DNA from: Gammaproteobacteria bacterium
GTDB lineage: Bacteria; Pseudomonadota; Gammaproteobacteria; DAOWEP01
Reading direction: 5' to 3'
Assembly (NCBI GenBank): GCA_030638455.1
Contig: DAOWEP010000010.1
Coordinates: forward strand, 1 to 20,767
DNA: 20,767 nt
Of this stretch, positions 1 through 7,651 are shown piece after piece (positions within the stretch are counted from its first letter, which is position 1; every line of letters begins with the position of its first letter). Position numbers and translations under genes: made by a program. The notes beneath the pieces are model-generated. The model was not told the origin of the DNA. It searched no databases and saw only the letters and a program-made list of their open reading frames with translations.

Positions 1-979
1 CATTAAGCGGAAGTGGATCGGAAATAAAATACAGTAGATAAAGTGCTGTTCGAATAACCGGATAGTCTTTCAACGGAAGTCCAAGAGAAACATTAGATAC
101 AGTGCATGATCGAGTTGCTTGTGGAGACCACGCACCCGGAGACAATATTTCATCAAGTGAGCCAAGCACCCTGCTACGTTCCGAGGCAAGATCCGGTACT
201 ACTATTCCTATTTTCGAGTCAGGCCCGACTTCAAGACGCTGTCGCGTCCAACGCGCTACGAGCTTTGCTTCATCCAGGACATCTTTGCACGCAATACGAA
301 CTACAGTTTCACTGTCTTCTTCAATCTCTATCCACCGTACATCTGTACCTGTATTTTTTAATGCTTCAATAAAACGCTGCTGCTGAGGTGTATATTCATC
401 AAAGCCCGTGATAAATATTCTGTTAGATACTGATAAATTTCCTGATTCTATTGATTCGGACAATAAATCAGGTAATGACTCAACTGGAACCCAACCCTGC
501 TGCCTGCATTCTCTCTGAAATTTTCTGGCCCAACTCCTGAACACCCGGGAATCATCGTTGTATAAAAAGCCTTTATCATCCAGCGCTATTGCCCATGATT
601 GCATTGTTGCCCAGGCCTTCATAGCATCGCGCGCAGCACCACTGACCTGCAACAAGCTCTCGCCTTCTGTACTGTTAGCTACTATCTGTTCCCACAGAAA
701 TGCCTGTTGCGCACCAGACAGAACTTGCCCTGCCACCTCAATACTTCCTGAAATACAGGCCTCTTCCCATAATCTTTGTATCCAGCCAGACCAGGGAAGC
801 ACATCGGGTGTAACCCAGACACTTTTATGCGCTGCACTTTTATACGCGGTAAGGGCTTCTGTTTCAGATTGTTGTCGGAAATAATTTGCCAGCCGTTTTC
901 CAGTAGTAACAAGCGTTCCATTATCTTCCATGATATTGCTGAAGAAAGCATGGTCAACCGATTCACAGGTAATCGCCAC
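1..979 (-). CDS. AddB-like DNA repair nuclease, N-terminal part (truncated by window edge)
   Basis: An open frame of about 326 codons reads leftward from a GTG at 979 and leaves the window without a stop. The GTG has a CAGGAG ribosome site 5 nt upstream. The next in-frame ATG (codon 17) has none, so the GTG is preferred. The protein opens with a segment around residues 20-35 (LVTTGKRLANYF) typical of a helicase-like AddB N-terminus. Further on it has FITGFDEYTPQQQRF and then KIGIVVPDLASERSRV, a strand/loop order seen in the roughly 850-900 residue proteobacterial 'probable DNA repair protein' family related to AddB. Those proteins end in a PD-(D/E)XK nuclease domain, which here would lie outside the window. 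The expected role is double-strand break processing in the cytoplasm, probably with a RecB/AddA-type helicase. Family assignment is from remembered motifs, not a search. Confidence 0.7.
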   Translation of the reverse strand, partial: MAITCESVDHAFFSNIMEDNGTLVTTGKRLANYFRQQSETEALTAYKSAAHKSVWVTPDVLPWSGWIQRLWEEACISGSIEVAGQVLSGAQQAFLWEQIVANSTEGESLLQVSGAARDAMKAWATMQSWAIALDDKGFLYNDDSRVFRSWARKFQRECRQQGWVPVESLPDLLSESIESGNLSVSNRIFITGFDEYTPQQQRFIEALKNTGTDVRWIEIEEDSETVVRIACKDVLDEAKLVARWTRQRLEVGPDSKIGIVVPDLASERSRVLGSLDEILSPGAWSPQATRSCTVSNVSLGLPLKDYPVIRTALYLLYFISDPLPLN

Positions 980-1194
980 TAGTACTCCTGCATGCCTGCA
1001 TTGAAGGATTTAGTTTGATGATATACGTTCAGTTGTGACAACTGCATGAGCACGTTCACATAGATACAGGGTACAGGGATAGAAATGAAATCACTATTTA
1101 ATATTTTAATAAATCACAAAAAAATAGCCGAACCATTAGATTCAGCCATTTCTTCTATGAAATACCTACAAGGCTTTGTATTAAATAACCTATG

Positions 1195-1935
1195 TTAGCT
1201 ACCTGTGTTCTCCAGTGCCTGGATCAGTTGCGCTGGGGGCATATACCCGCGAATCATTTCACCATTACCCAACACAATAAAAGGGGTTCCACTTACCCCC
1301 ATCATCTTGCCTAACTGGATATTACTGCTTATCGGACTCGCACATTCCTTAGATTCAACATCTCTCCCTCCCTTGGCATTGGTTAATGCCTTCTTCCTGT
1401 CCTCAGCACACCAGACGGATACTGCCTTTTTATAGCTAGGTGTACCTATCGGTGACCTGGGCCAAAGCAAATACCGAATGCTTATTCCACGCTTATTATA
1501 ATCATCCATCTGTCCATGCAGTTTTCTGCAATAGCCGCAATCAACATCGGTAAACACCGTAATCGTATGCTTTGGGTTCTGAGAAGGGAAAACAATCATC
1601 TCTTTTTCATCCATTCTTTCCAGAACACCTTTCCTTGCCTCTGCAATTCTTGGTTCTGTAATATCCTTTTGATTCTTTATATCAATGATATGTCCATTAA
1701 TCAGAAACTGTCCGTCTTCACTAAAGTAAAGCAAACGCGGACCTATGACGACCTCTACCAGTCCCGGTATGGGTGAACGTGAGATTTTATCTGGCTCTGA
1801 TCCTGGAATGAGCAGTTGTAAGGCAATCTTAAGGTTTTTATAAAGTTCTTTATCAATTTCTGGTTTATCTTCTGCAACTACCTGCACACTCTGTAACACC
1901 ACGACAACAAATAATGACATCAAAATTTTACGCAT
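1195..1935 (-). CDS. dsbC: Thiol:disulfide interchange protein DsbC
   Basis: 246 residues. Residues 1-21 form a signal peptide (MRKI, hydrophobic core, VVA before Glu22), so the protein acts in the periplasm. Residues 22 to about 95 are the DsbC/G N-terminal dimerisation domain. The thioredoxin-fold catalytic domain follows, with active site C133-G-Y-C136 after FTDVD, the structural pair C176/C198, and the cis-proline loop GTPFIV (P218). As known for the family, DsbC isomerises wrong disulfides and is kept reduced by DsbD. The ATG has an AAGGA ribosome site 7 nt upstream. In many gammaproteobacteria dsbC sits directly beside xerD. Here the two are separated by a gene on the opposite strand. 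Length is close to the usual DsbC size. Confidence 0.93.
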   Translation of the reverse strand: MRKILMSLFVVVVLQSVQVVAEDKPEIDKELYKNLKIALQLLIPGSEPDKISRSPIPGLVEVVIGPRLLYFSEDGQFLINGHIIDIKNQKDITEPRIAEARKGVLERMDEKEMIVFPSQNPKHTITVFTDVDCGYCRKLHGQMDDYNKRGISIRYLLWPRSPIGTPSYKKAVSVWCAEDRKKALTNAKGGRDVESKECASPISSNIQLGKMMGVSGTPFIVLGNGEMIRGYMPPAQLIQALENTGS

Positions 1936-2305
1936 TTCGGTTTCCTTTACATCACTCTACTTTCATTAAAACATGGTCTCAAAACCTGCCCCAATTTAAT
2001 TGAGGCCATATCAAATTATGACGAACAGATATTCCCGCGCCAGCCAAACAATTGGACATTGGCATACCTGAGAGGTTCATCACGCACCGTAACAACCCGT
2101 ACAATAGGGAGGTTGTATAAAATAATCCACATTATACACATAAGCCAATGAAATTATTAAAGTATTTTTTTTATAATTATTTTCAAGATATTCGAGTATT
2201 TGACGATATTTAAGATATAGAAAACAGAGACTTCTGTCATGAAGCTCAACTAATACCATTTTATTAATAAGATATTATGCTTATTAATCAGGAGCATACA
2301 AAATA
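1936..2305. other. Divergent intergenic region between dsbC and the HD-GYP gene
   Basis: These 370 bp hold no convincing gene. The right half is very AT-rich, with a run of T around 2165-2171, and should contain the promoter of the plus-strand HD-GYP gene. The left part carries the dsbC promoter. I could not assign a confident -35/-10 pair to either gene. The clearest structure is the inverted repeat at 2263-2288. Confidence 0.5.
2263..2288. repeat. 9-bp perfect inverted repeat ahead of the HD-GYP gene
   Basis: Arms ATTAATAAG (2263-2271) and CTTATTAAT (2280-2288) are exact reverse complements around an 8-nt spacer. The right arm ends 2 nt before the GGAG ribosome site (2291-2294) of the gene at 2306. 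It could be an operator or a leader hairpin that affects translation. It is AT-only except for one G/C pair per arm, so chance is not excluded. Confidence 0.4.
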
Positions 2306-3430
2306 ATGTCCACCATTAAGATATCGGGCAAAGAAATTTTAATTGGCAAGACCATTCCCTGGTCAATATATGACGGCAAGGGCACCTTGCTACTGCAGAA
2401 AGGCAGTATGGTCACCAGTAACCACCAGTTGAACGTATTACTGGAACGAGGCATGTATCGTGACGAGTTAGAGGTTGCTGAGCCAACATCGGTTGAACGA
2501 GAACCCGTAACTGGAGAGTCTAACCCATTCGAAATCTTTGATGACCTTGCACACAGGATAACAGAGATTTTCTCAAGAATAGTTCAACAAACAGGGATTA
2601 CTTATAAAGAGTTACAGGAGTTTTGCACCGACTTCCAGGACCTTTGTGAAAAAGATGCTGATGCTGCCCTTGGTGCAGTGCATCTATGCCACAATCATCC
2701 ATACACTATTTGCCACCCCTTGCATGGCGCTATTCTTAGTGAATTAATCGCTAAAAGCGTCGGATATGATATTGAAAAAAGGATACCCATCGTCGCTGCT
2801 GCGCTGACTGCAAACCTGGGCATGCTGGATCTCCAGGAAATATTACACCATCAGCCCACGCCAATTACCGATGACCAGCGAGAACGCATCCAGATGCATC
2901 CCGAGGAGTCAGTCAGGATGCTCAAAGAGGCCGGGATAGATAACCCAGATCTGTTACAAATAATCAAACAGCATCATGAAAGAATAGACCGCAGTGGATA
3001 TCCTGATAAACTCGATAGATCCGCGATAATTGAGGGAGCACAGATCATTGCGATTGCCGACCGCTATGCGGCGATGGTTTCATCACGAAGTTACAGGCAA
3101 TCATTAAGATCCAAGGATGCCCTGAAAGAATTCTTTCTGCAAAAGAACAAACTATTTGATGAGAAACTTACCCTAACCTTTATCAAGGAACTGGGTGTAT
3201 TCCCTCCTGGAACCTATGTCACCCTGAGAAATGGCGAAACTGCTGTAGTGGTTGAACGCGGAAAGGAATCCATGTGGCCAATTGTAATCAGTTTGACCGG
3301 ATCTGGGGGTGCACTCACAGAGGATCCAGTTCGCAGAGATTGCAATAGTGAACTGTATGCTATAAATGAAGTGGTTTCCGTCAGTGAACCACTGTTATTT
3401 AACCTGCATACGCTCTGGGGATACACGTAA
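2306..3430 (+). CDS. HD-GYP family signalling protein with degenerate HD motif
   Basis: 374 residues, cytoplasmic, no membrane segments. Residues 1-60 form a small beta-rich N-terminal module (IYDGKGTLLLQKGSMV), as found ahead of many HD-GYP domains. Residues about 120-300 are the HD-GYP domain: H140, H198, HHER 223-226, GYP 231-233, and IADRYAAMVSSRSYR with D252. The C-terminal PGTYVTLRNGETAVVVERG tail is usual for the group. Active HD-GYP phosphodiesterases carry an LLHDIGK motif. Here it reads ALTANLGM, so the metal-binding His-Asp pair is Ala-Asn (169-170), and HHERxDGxGYP reads HHERIDRSGYP. The family hydrolyses c-di-GMP; this copy has probably lost catalysis and may bind the nucleotide or a partner instead (inference). 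A GGAG site lies 11 nt before the ATG. It is convergent with xerD, 35 bp apart. Confidence 0.85.
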   Translation: MSTIKISGKEILIGKTIPWSIYDGKGTLLLQKGSMVTSNHQLNVLLERGMYRDELEVAEPTSVEREPVTGESNPFEIFDDLAHRITEIFSRIVQQTGITYKELQEFCTDFQDLCEKDADAALGAVHLCHNHPYTICHPLHGAILSELIAKSVGYDIEKRIPIVAAALTANLGMLDLQEILHHQPTPITDDQRERIQMHPEESVRMLKEAGIDNPDLLQIIKQHHERIDRSGYPDKLDRSAIIEGAQIIAIADRYAAMVSSRSYRQSLRSKDALKEFFLQKNKLFDEKLTLTFIKELGVFPPGTYVTLRNGETAVVVERGKESMWPIVISLTGSGGALTEDPVRRDCNSELYAINEVVSVSEPLLFNLHTLWGYT

Positions 3431-3465
3431 GGAACTTCTGATTAGTCCTGCGGTTGAATTGATGC

Positions 3466-4398
3466 TTACCCTCTTGGATGGTGCTGCTCATGCATCTTCT
3501 TCAGGCGCTCCCTTGCAACATGTGTATATATCTGAGTTGTCGAAAGATCACTGTGACCCAGCAACATTTGCACCACCCTCAAGTCTGCTCCATGATTTAT
3601 AAGATGCGTTGCAAAAGCATGTCGCAACGTATGTGGAGAAAGTGATTTTTTAATCCCGGCCTTAAGAGAATATCGTTTGATCATGTACCAGAAGGTCTGT
3701 CGCGTCATCGCACTCCCCTTTCTTGCAGGAAATAAAATATCGCTTTGCACATCACCCAGCAAGACATGCCTCGCATCTCCCATATATGTGTTTACCCAGG
3801 CGATAGACTCTTCTCCCATGGGCACCAGACGATCCTTACCCCCCTTCCCGGTAACACGCACCACTCCTTGTCTCAGGTTTAATTGCTCAACCCGAAGCTG
3901 GATCAATTCCGAAACTCGCAAACCAGTAGCATAGAGGATTTCCAGCATTGTCCGGTCTCTTAGCCCTTGTGCAGTACTTGCATCTGGCTGCTCCAGCAAC
4001 TTCTCTACTTCATCCTCAGTGAGTGACTGCGGTAGTGATCGCCCAAGTTTAGGAGCATCAATACGCGCACTTGGGTCTTCTTCAATGAGTCCTTCACGTA
4101 CGAGATGCTGGTAAAAACGACGCAGACTGGATAACAATCGTGCGGTTGAGCGCGGTTGACTTCCTTTCTGTATACGCCTGGCAAGGTAGTCCAGCAGGTG
4201 CGTACGTTGCGCTATGGAAAGATGGCTGCCCTGCTTTTCCAGCCACAAGGCAAATCCCGACAAATCTGCCCTGTATGAACTCAGCGTATTCTTGCTAAGC
4301 CCGTATTCCATCCATAGTGTGTCAGTAAAATCTTCGATTATGCCCTGGTTTATGATATCCAGCTTATTAAAACTTGATTGTCTGGCAGCACTGGCCAT
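3466..4398 (-). CDS. xerD: Site-specific tyrosine recombinase XerD
   Basis: 310 residues from the ATG at 4398. An upstream in-frame GTG at 4413 would add 5 residues but has no ribosome site, whereas the ATG has GGAAAG 7 nt upstream. The N-terminal SAM-like core-binding domain (about 20-105, MEYGLSKNTLSSYRADL) precedes the catalytic domain (about 120-305). All catalytic residues are visible: R161 (ATGLRVSEL), K185 (VTGKGGKDR), H256 and R259 (SPHTLRHAFATHL), H282 (LLGHSDLSTTQ) and the nucleophile Y291 (IYTHV). Spacing matches E. coli XerD with a slightly longer N-terminus. XerD acts with XerC and FtsK at dif to resolve chromosome dimers. No phage-like neighbours support a prophage integrase reading. 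Confidence 0.92.
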   Translation of the reverse strand: MASAARQSSFNKLDIINQGIIEDFTDTLWMEYGLSKNTLSSYRADLSGFALWLEKQGSHLSIAQRTHLLDYLARRIQKGSQPRSTARLLSSLRRFYQHLVREGLIEEDPSARIDAPKLGRSLPQSLTEDEVEKLLEQPDASTAQGLRDRTMLEILYATGLRVSELIQLRVEQLNLRQGVVRVTGKGGKDRLVPMGEESIAWVNTYMGDARHVLLGDVQSDILFPARKGSAMTRQTFWYMIKRYSLKAGIKKSLSPHTLRHAFATHLINHGADLRVVQMLLGHSDLSTTQIYTHVARERLKKMHEQHHPRG

Positions 4399-4450
4399 AT
4401 TATTACTTTCCACTTTATTGTAATTATTTTGTCAATCGCCAAACTGCATG

Positions 4451-4475
4451 GGCATTACAACAGCATCATAATGCC
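4451..4475. repeat. 7-bp inverted repeat in the xerD-mobA divergent promoter region
   Basis: GGCATTA (4451-4457) and TAATGCC (4469-4475) are exact reverse complements separated by 11 nt. They lie in the 123-bp gap between the divergent xerD and mobA starts. It could be an operator for either gene. It does not resemble the ModE site pattern. Low confidence as a functional site. Confidence 0.25.
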
Positions 4476-4521
4476 AGATTTTAATACCGACATTATATAG
4501 TAAATAATAGACCACCTAATC

Positions 4522-5127
4522 ATGCTTACCAACACTACAGGAGTCATTCTGGCTGGAGGTAAATCCAGCCGTATGGGTGAAAAAGACAAAGGACTGACTG
4601 ATATCGCCGGGAACCCTTTAGTTGCTTATGTTATCAGGCGCATGGAACCACAGGTCAATTCGATTCTGATTAGCGCAAACAGAAACTCTACTGAATACGG
4701 AAAATACGGCTACGCAGTAATAAAGGATGCTACAGATGAATTTTATGGGCCATTATCCGGGCTCTTAAGTGCAATGCAACATGCTGATACCGAGTACATT
4801 CTAACCGCCCCATGTGATTCCCCCTTTTTACCATTGGACTATGCACAGAGAATGTATACTGCATTAACAGATAACAGCAATAAAATATGTGTGGCCCAGG
4901 AAGAAGGTTTAATACAACCGGTTTTTGCATTGGTATCCTGCTCTTTTGCATCAAGCCTTCAGGACTACCTTGAACAAGGCCATAGAAAAGCGGCTGACTG
5001 GATATTAAAACAAGAACCATCCACTGTTAATTTTTCCAGCTGCGGAAATATGTTTTTTAATATGAATACTCCAGAAGACAAATTACAACTGGAACAGATG
5101 ATGTCGAACCCTGACCATGCCAACTAA
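4522..5127 (+). CDS. mobA: Molybdenum cofactor guanylyltransferase MobA
   Basis: 201 residues, close to the usual size of about 190-200. The nucleotidyltransferase signature VILAGGKSSRMGEKDKG lies at residues 8-24, with the GTP-binding LAGG loop and the conserved Arg and Lys. GPLSGLLSAM (76-85) and the metal-binding TAPCDSPFLP with D99 follow. The enzyme joins GMP to Mo-molybdopterin to give the bis-MGD cofactor used by DMSO reductase-family enzymes such as nitrate reductase and formate dehydrogenase. It is the first gene of a mobA-mobB-moeA run; its end overlaps mobB by 11 nt, which suggests translational coupling. Cytoplasmic. Confidence 0.94.
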   Translation: MLTNTTGVILAGGKSSRMGEKDKGLTDIAGNPLVAYVIRRMEPQVNSILISANRNSTEYGKYGYAVIKDATDEFYGPLSGLLSAMQHADTEYILTAPCDSPFLPLDYAQRMYTALTDNSNKICVAQEEGLIQPVFALVSCSFASSLQDYLEQGHRKAADWILKQEPSTVNFSSCGNMFFNMNTPEDKLQLEQMMSNPDHAN

Positions 5128-5650
5128 ATCTACTCTTCCTGTACTGGGCTTTGTTGCATATAGCGGCACTGGAAAAACAACTTTACTGGTAAAGCTTATT
5201 CCTGTTCTGAAAGACAAGGGACTCAGGGTTGGCATAATAAAGTACACCCATCATCAAGTTGAAATTGATCAGCCCGGAAAAGACAGCTTTAGATTACGGA
5301 AATCCGGTGCCACCCAAACCCTGCTTGCCTCTAATTCCAGATGGGCGTTAATCACAGAAAATGAACAAGATACTCAGCTTTCACTGGATGATATGGTCTC
5401 AAGACTGGATTCAGACTTGCTGGATATTGCCTTGATTGAAGGCTATAAAAAAGGTGATTTCCCGAAGATTGAATTACACCGTACTGAACTGAATAATCCT
5501 TTATTCTACCCAAACGATGATTCCATTATTGCAATTGCCAGCGATGAAGTGCCATTAACACCGGACGACTTGCCTGTACTTGATATTAACCAGCCAGAGG
5601 AAATAGCAAATTTTATTATTTCAACCTTCTTCCAGACCCCACCTCCCTAA
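5117..5650 (+). CDS. mobB: Molybdopterin-guanine dinucleotide biosynthesis adaptor MobB
   Basis: 177 residues. The P-loop AYSGTGKTTLL starts at residue 14 (K20, T21). The MobB-specific segment IKYTHHQVEIDQPGKDSFR (about 41-59) and the Walker B-like DIALIEGYKKGDFPKIE follow. MobB is a GTP-binding partner of MobA thought to help deliver GTP or insert the finished cofactor; it is not essential in E. coli. It overlaps mobA by 11 nt with no strong ribosome site of its own, so coupling to mobA translation is likely. Confidence 0.93.
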   Translation: MPTKSTLPVLGFVAYSGTGKTTLLVKLIPVLKDKGLRVGIIKYTHHQVEIDQPGKDSFRLRKSGATQTLLASNSRWALITENEQDTQLSLDDMVSRLDSDLLDIALIEGYKKGDFPKIELHRTELNNPLFYPNDDSIIAIASDEVPLTPDDLPVLDINQPEEIANFIISTFFQTPPP

Positions 5651-5716
5651 AGAGATCAAAGGTCTATATAATAGTCGAATTTATTTTAATACTTAACATA
5701 TTAATAAAGCCATTCA

Positions 5717-6994
5717 ATGGGTAACCCTATGAACACTACAATAGCAGGCAAGCAATCTTGTGATAACGCAAGTAATCTCCTCACGGTTAACGAAGCCAAA
5801 GAAAAGATACTGGATGCCATAAAGCCAATTGAGAGACACGAACAAGTCGACATCCGTAGCTCGCTTAATCGTGTACTTGGTGAAGATATTCAATCCAGCA
5901 TAAATATTCCTCCCTATGATAATTCAGCCATGGATGGGTATGCTGTAGCGAGTTCTGACTTGCCTGACTCGGGATCCTGCAAGCTACAACTCGTTGGGGA
6001 ATCCTTTGCCGGGAGACCCTTTGAAGGAGAAGTAAAGCAGGGAAAATGCATACGGATCATGACAGGCGCAATGATCCCAAAAGGAACCAACACAGTCATC
6101 ATGCAGGAACATGTCGAACGTGAAGGTAAAACGATTACGATACCTTCCGGATACAAACCGGGTCAGAACAAAAGGTGCGCGGGAGAGGACATGCACATAG
6201 GCCAGACTGTCCTCACCACAGGAACGGTGATAGGGGCCGCCGAACTCGGAATACTCGCGTCACTCGGCATAGCAGAAATAAAAGTATTCCGGCCTATCAA
6301 GGTTGCCTTCTTCTCAACCGGTGACGAATTAAAAGATGCTGGCGAATCGTTAGAGGAAGGTCAGATTTATGACAGTAACCGATACACACTTTATGGAATG
6401 CTGCATCAGATGGGGGTTGAGCTGCTTGATTTAGGCATCATTAATGATAACAGAGAAGATATCCGAAAGACCTTTCTCTCATTGACAGAAACAGAATCTG
6501 TTGATGCCATCATCACAACTGGCGGCGTATCTGTTGGCGAAGCTGATTTTATTAAAGATGTTCTGGAGGAAATCGGCGAAATAAACTTCTGGCGAGTAGC
6601 CATCAAACCAGGCAAACCATTGGCTATAGGTTCTATAAACAACGCCTTCTTTTTCGGTCTTCCGGGAAACCCGGTTTCCTCAATGGTCACTTTCTATCAG
6701 TTTGTACAGCCTGCATTAAGACGTTTAGCTGGCGAAAGTAAAACAGACAACATTAGCTTTAAGGTGCGCTGCGCAAATGAGCTACGAAAGAAACCGGGGA
6801 GGCTGGAATATCAGAGGGGCATACTGCAATACGATCAAGACGGAAATATGGTTGTTAGCTCATCGGGCGCACAAGGTTCGCATATTCTCACTTCAATGAG
6901 TAATGCTAACTGCCTTATTATTCTACCGGCAGAATGTGATGGCGTAAAAGCAGGAGAATATGTTGAAGTGCAGCCATTCCATGGCCTGATATAA
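5717..6994 (+). CDS. moeA: Molybdopterin molybdenumtransferase MoeA
   Basis: 425 residues (E. coli MoeA has 411). The start is uncertain: ATG 5717 and ATG 5729 are both in frame and neither has a good ribosome site, though GGG lies 7 nt before 5729. Typical MoeA blocks appear in order: PPYDNSAMDGYAV near residue 65, MTGAMIPKGTNTVIMQEH near 115, TTGGVSVGEADFIKDVL in the MPT-binding domain (catalytic-loop Asp), and GLPGNPVSSMVTFYQF. MoeA inserts molybdate into adenylylated molybdopterin, upstream of the MobA step. It follows mobB by 66 bp. A perfect TATAAT at 5667-5672 in that gap lacks a clear -35, so an extra promoter is possible but unproven. Confidence 0.94.
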   Translation: MGNPMNTTIAGKQSCDNASNLLTVNEAKEKILDAIKPIERHEQVDIRSSLNRVLGEDIQSSINIPPYDNSAMDGYAVASSDLPDSGSCKLQLVGESFAGRPFEGEVKQGKCIRIMTGAMIPKGTNTVIMQEHVEREGKTITIPSGYKPGQNKRCAGEDMHIGQTVLTTGTVIGAAELGILASLGIAEIKVFRPIKVAFFSTGDELKDAGESLEEGQIYDSNRYTLYGMLHQMGVELLDLGIINDNREDIRKTFLSLTETESVDAIITTGGVSVGEADFIKDVLEEIGEINFWRVAIKPGKPLAIGSINNAFFFGLPGNPVSSMVTFYQFVQPALRRLAGESKTDNISFKVRCANELRKKPGRLEYQRGILQYDQDGNMVVSSSGAQGSHILTSMSNANCLIILPAECDGVKAGEYVEVQPFHGLI

Positions 6995-7060
6995 AACCAG
7001 GTGACAGGAAAAAAGTATACGCTTATGCCATATTATTTCCTGAATCCTAGCTACTAGTCA

Positions 7061-7438
7061 CTAGTTACTGCTTTGCGACTGTTGTGATTCTTCTATATCC
7101 TTGCGCACCTGATCCATATCCAGCTCCCTGGCTTTCCCAATCAACTCACCCAAAGCCTCTTCAGGTAACATACCCGGCTGGGTAAATATAATAACCTGCT
7201 CACGGAAAATCATCAGCGTAGGTATAGAGCGGATTTGGAAGTGTCCTGCCAACTCCTGCTCCACTTCAGTATTAACCTTGGCAAACACAATGTCTTCATG
7301 TTCTTCTGACACCTTTTCGTAAACAGGCGCAAAGTTTTTACATGGACCACACCAGGGGGCCCAAAAATCAATCATCACAAAACTGTTGTTGCCGATAATC
7401 TCATCAAAATTATCTTTAGTCAGCTCTACGCTAGCCAC
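7061..7438 (-). CDS. Thioredoxin family protein
   Basis: 125 residues from a GTG start at 7438, with a GAGGA ribosome site close upstream (in plus-strand 7446-7450). There is one thioredoxin fold: the FWAPWCGPCK active site (C30, C33) and cis-Pro P73 in RSIPTLMIF. No signal peptide, so cytoplasmic. After the fold the C-terminus carries about 20 residues of charged, Gln/Ser-rich tail (KDIEESQQSQSSN) not present in standard TrxA of about 108 residues. It is probably a general or specialised protein disulfide reductase, not the main TrxA, because of this tail and because VIIFTQPGMLP replaces the usual GxxVGA turn. Convergent with moeA. Confidence 0.88.
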   Translation of the reverse strand: MASVELTKDNFDEIIGNNSFVMIDFWAPWCGPCKNFAPVYEKVSEEHEDIVFAKVNTEVEQELAGHFQIRSIPTLMIFREQVIIFTQPGMLPEEALGELIGKARELDMDQVRKDIEESQQSQSSN

Positions 7439-7651
7439 AATATTTTCCTCATGTTATATAAACTTATAATACTTTAACTTATATTATCTGAACTTATGTT
7501 AGGTATGAAACAAGAAATTGAAATTAAATGACCGCTTGAAAGGAATGTCCCGATTGTACGCATAATACAGATGTTTTATTAACAAGAGTACTGCACCGCC
7601 AGACTTTTACAAAAATATAGAAAACAGGTCTATCTTAATCCCGTTTTATCA

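Noticed and set aside
682..966. 94-codon minus-strand frame near the left edge
   Set aside because: It is a shifted frame inside the AddB-like gene, whose true frame is open from 979 to the window edge and shows family motifs.
3466..4398. Prophage or integron integrase reading of the tyrosine recombinase
   Set aside because: Length, N-terminal domain and residue spacing match XerD, it neighbours dsbC and mob genes, and there are no phage genes or att-like repeats.
5667..5672. TATAAT in the mobB-moeA gap as a separate moeA promoter
   Set aside because: The hexamer is perfect, but no -35 is found at 16-18 bp; the short gap is better explained by one operon.
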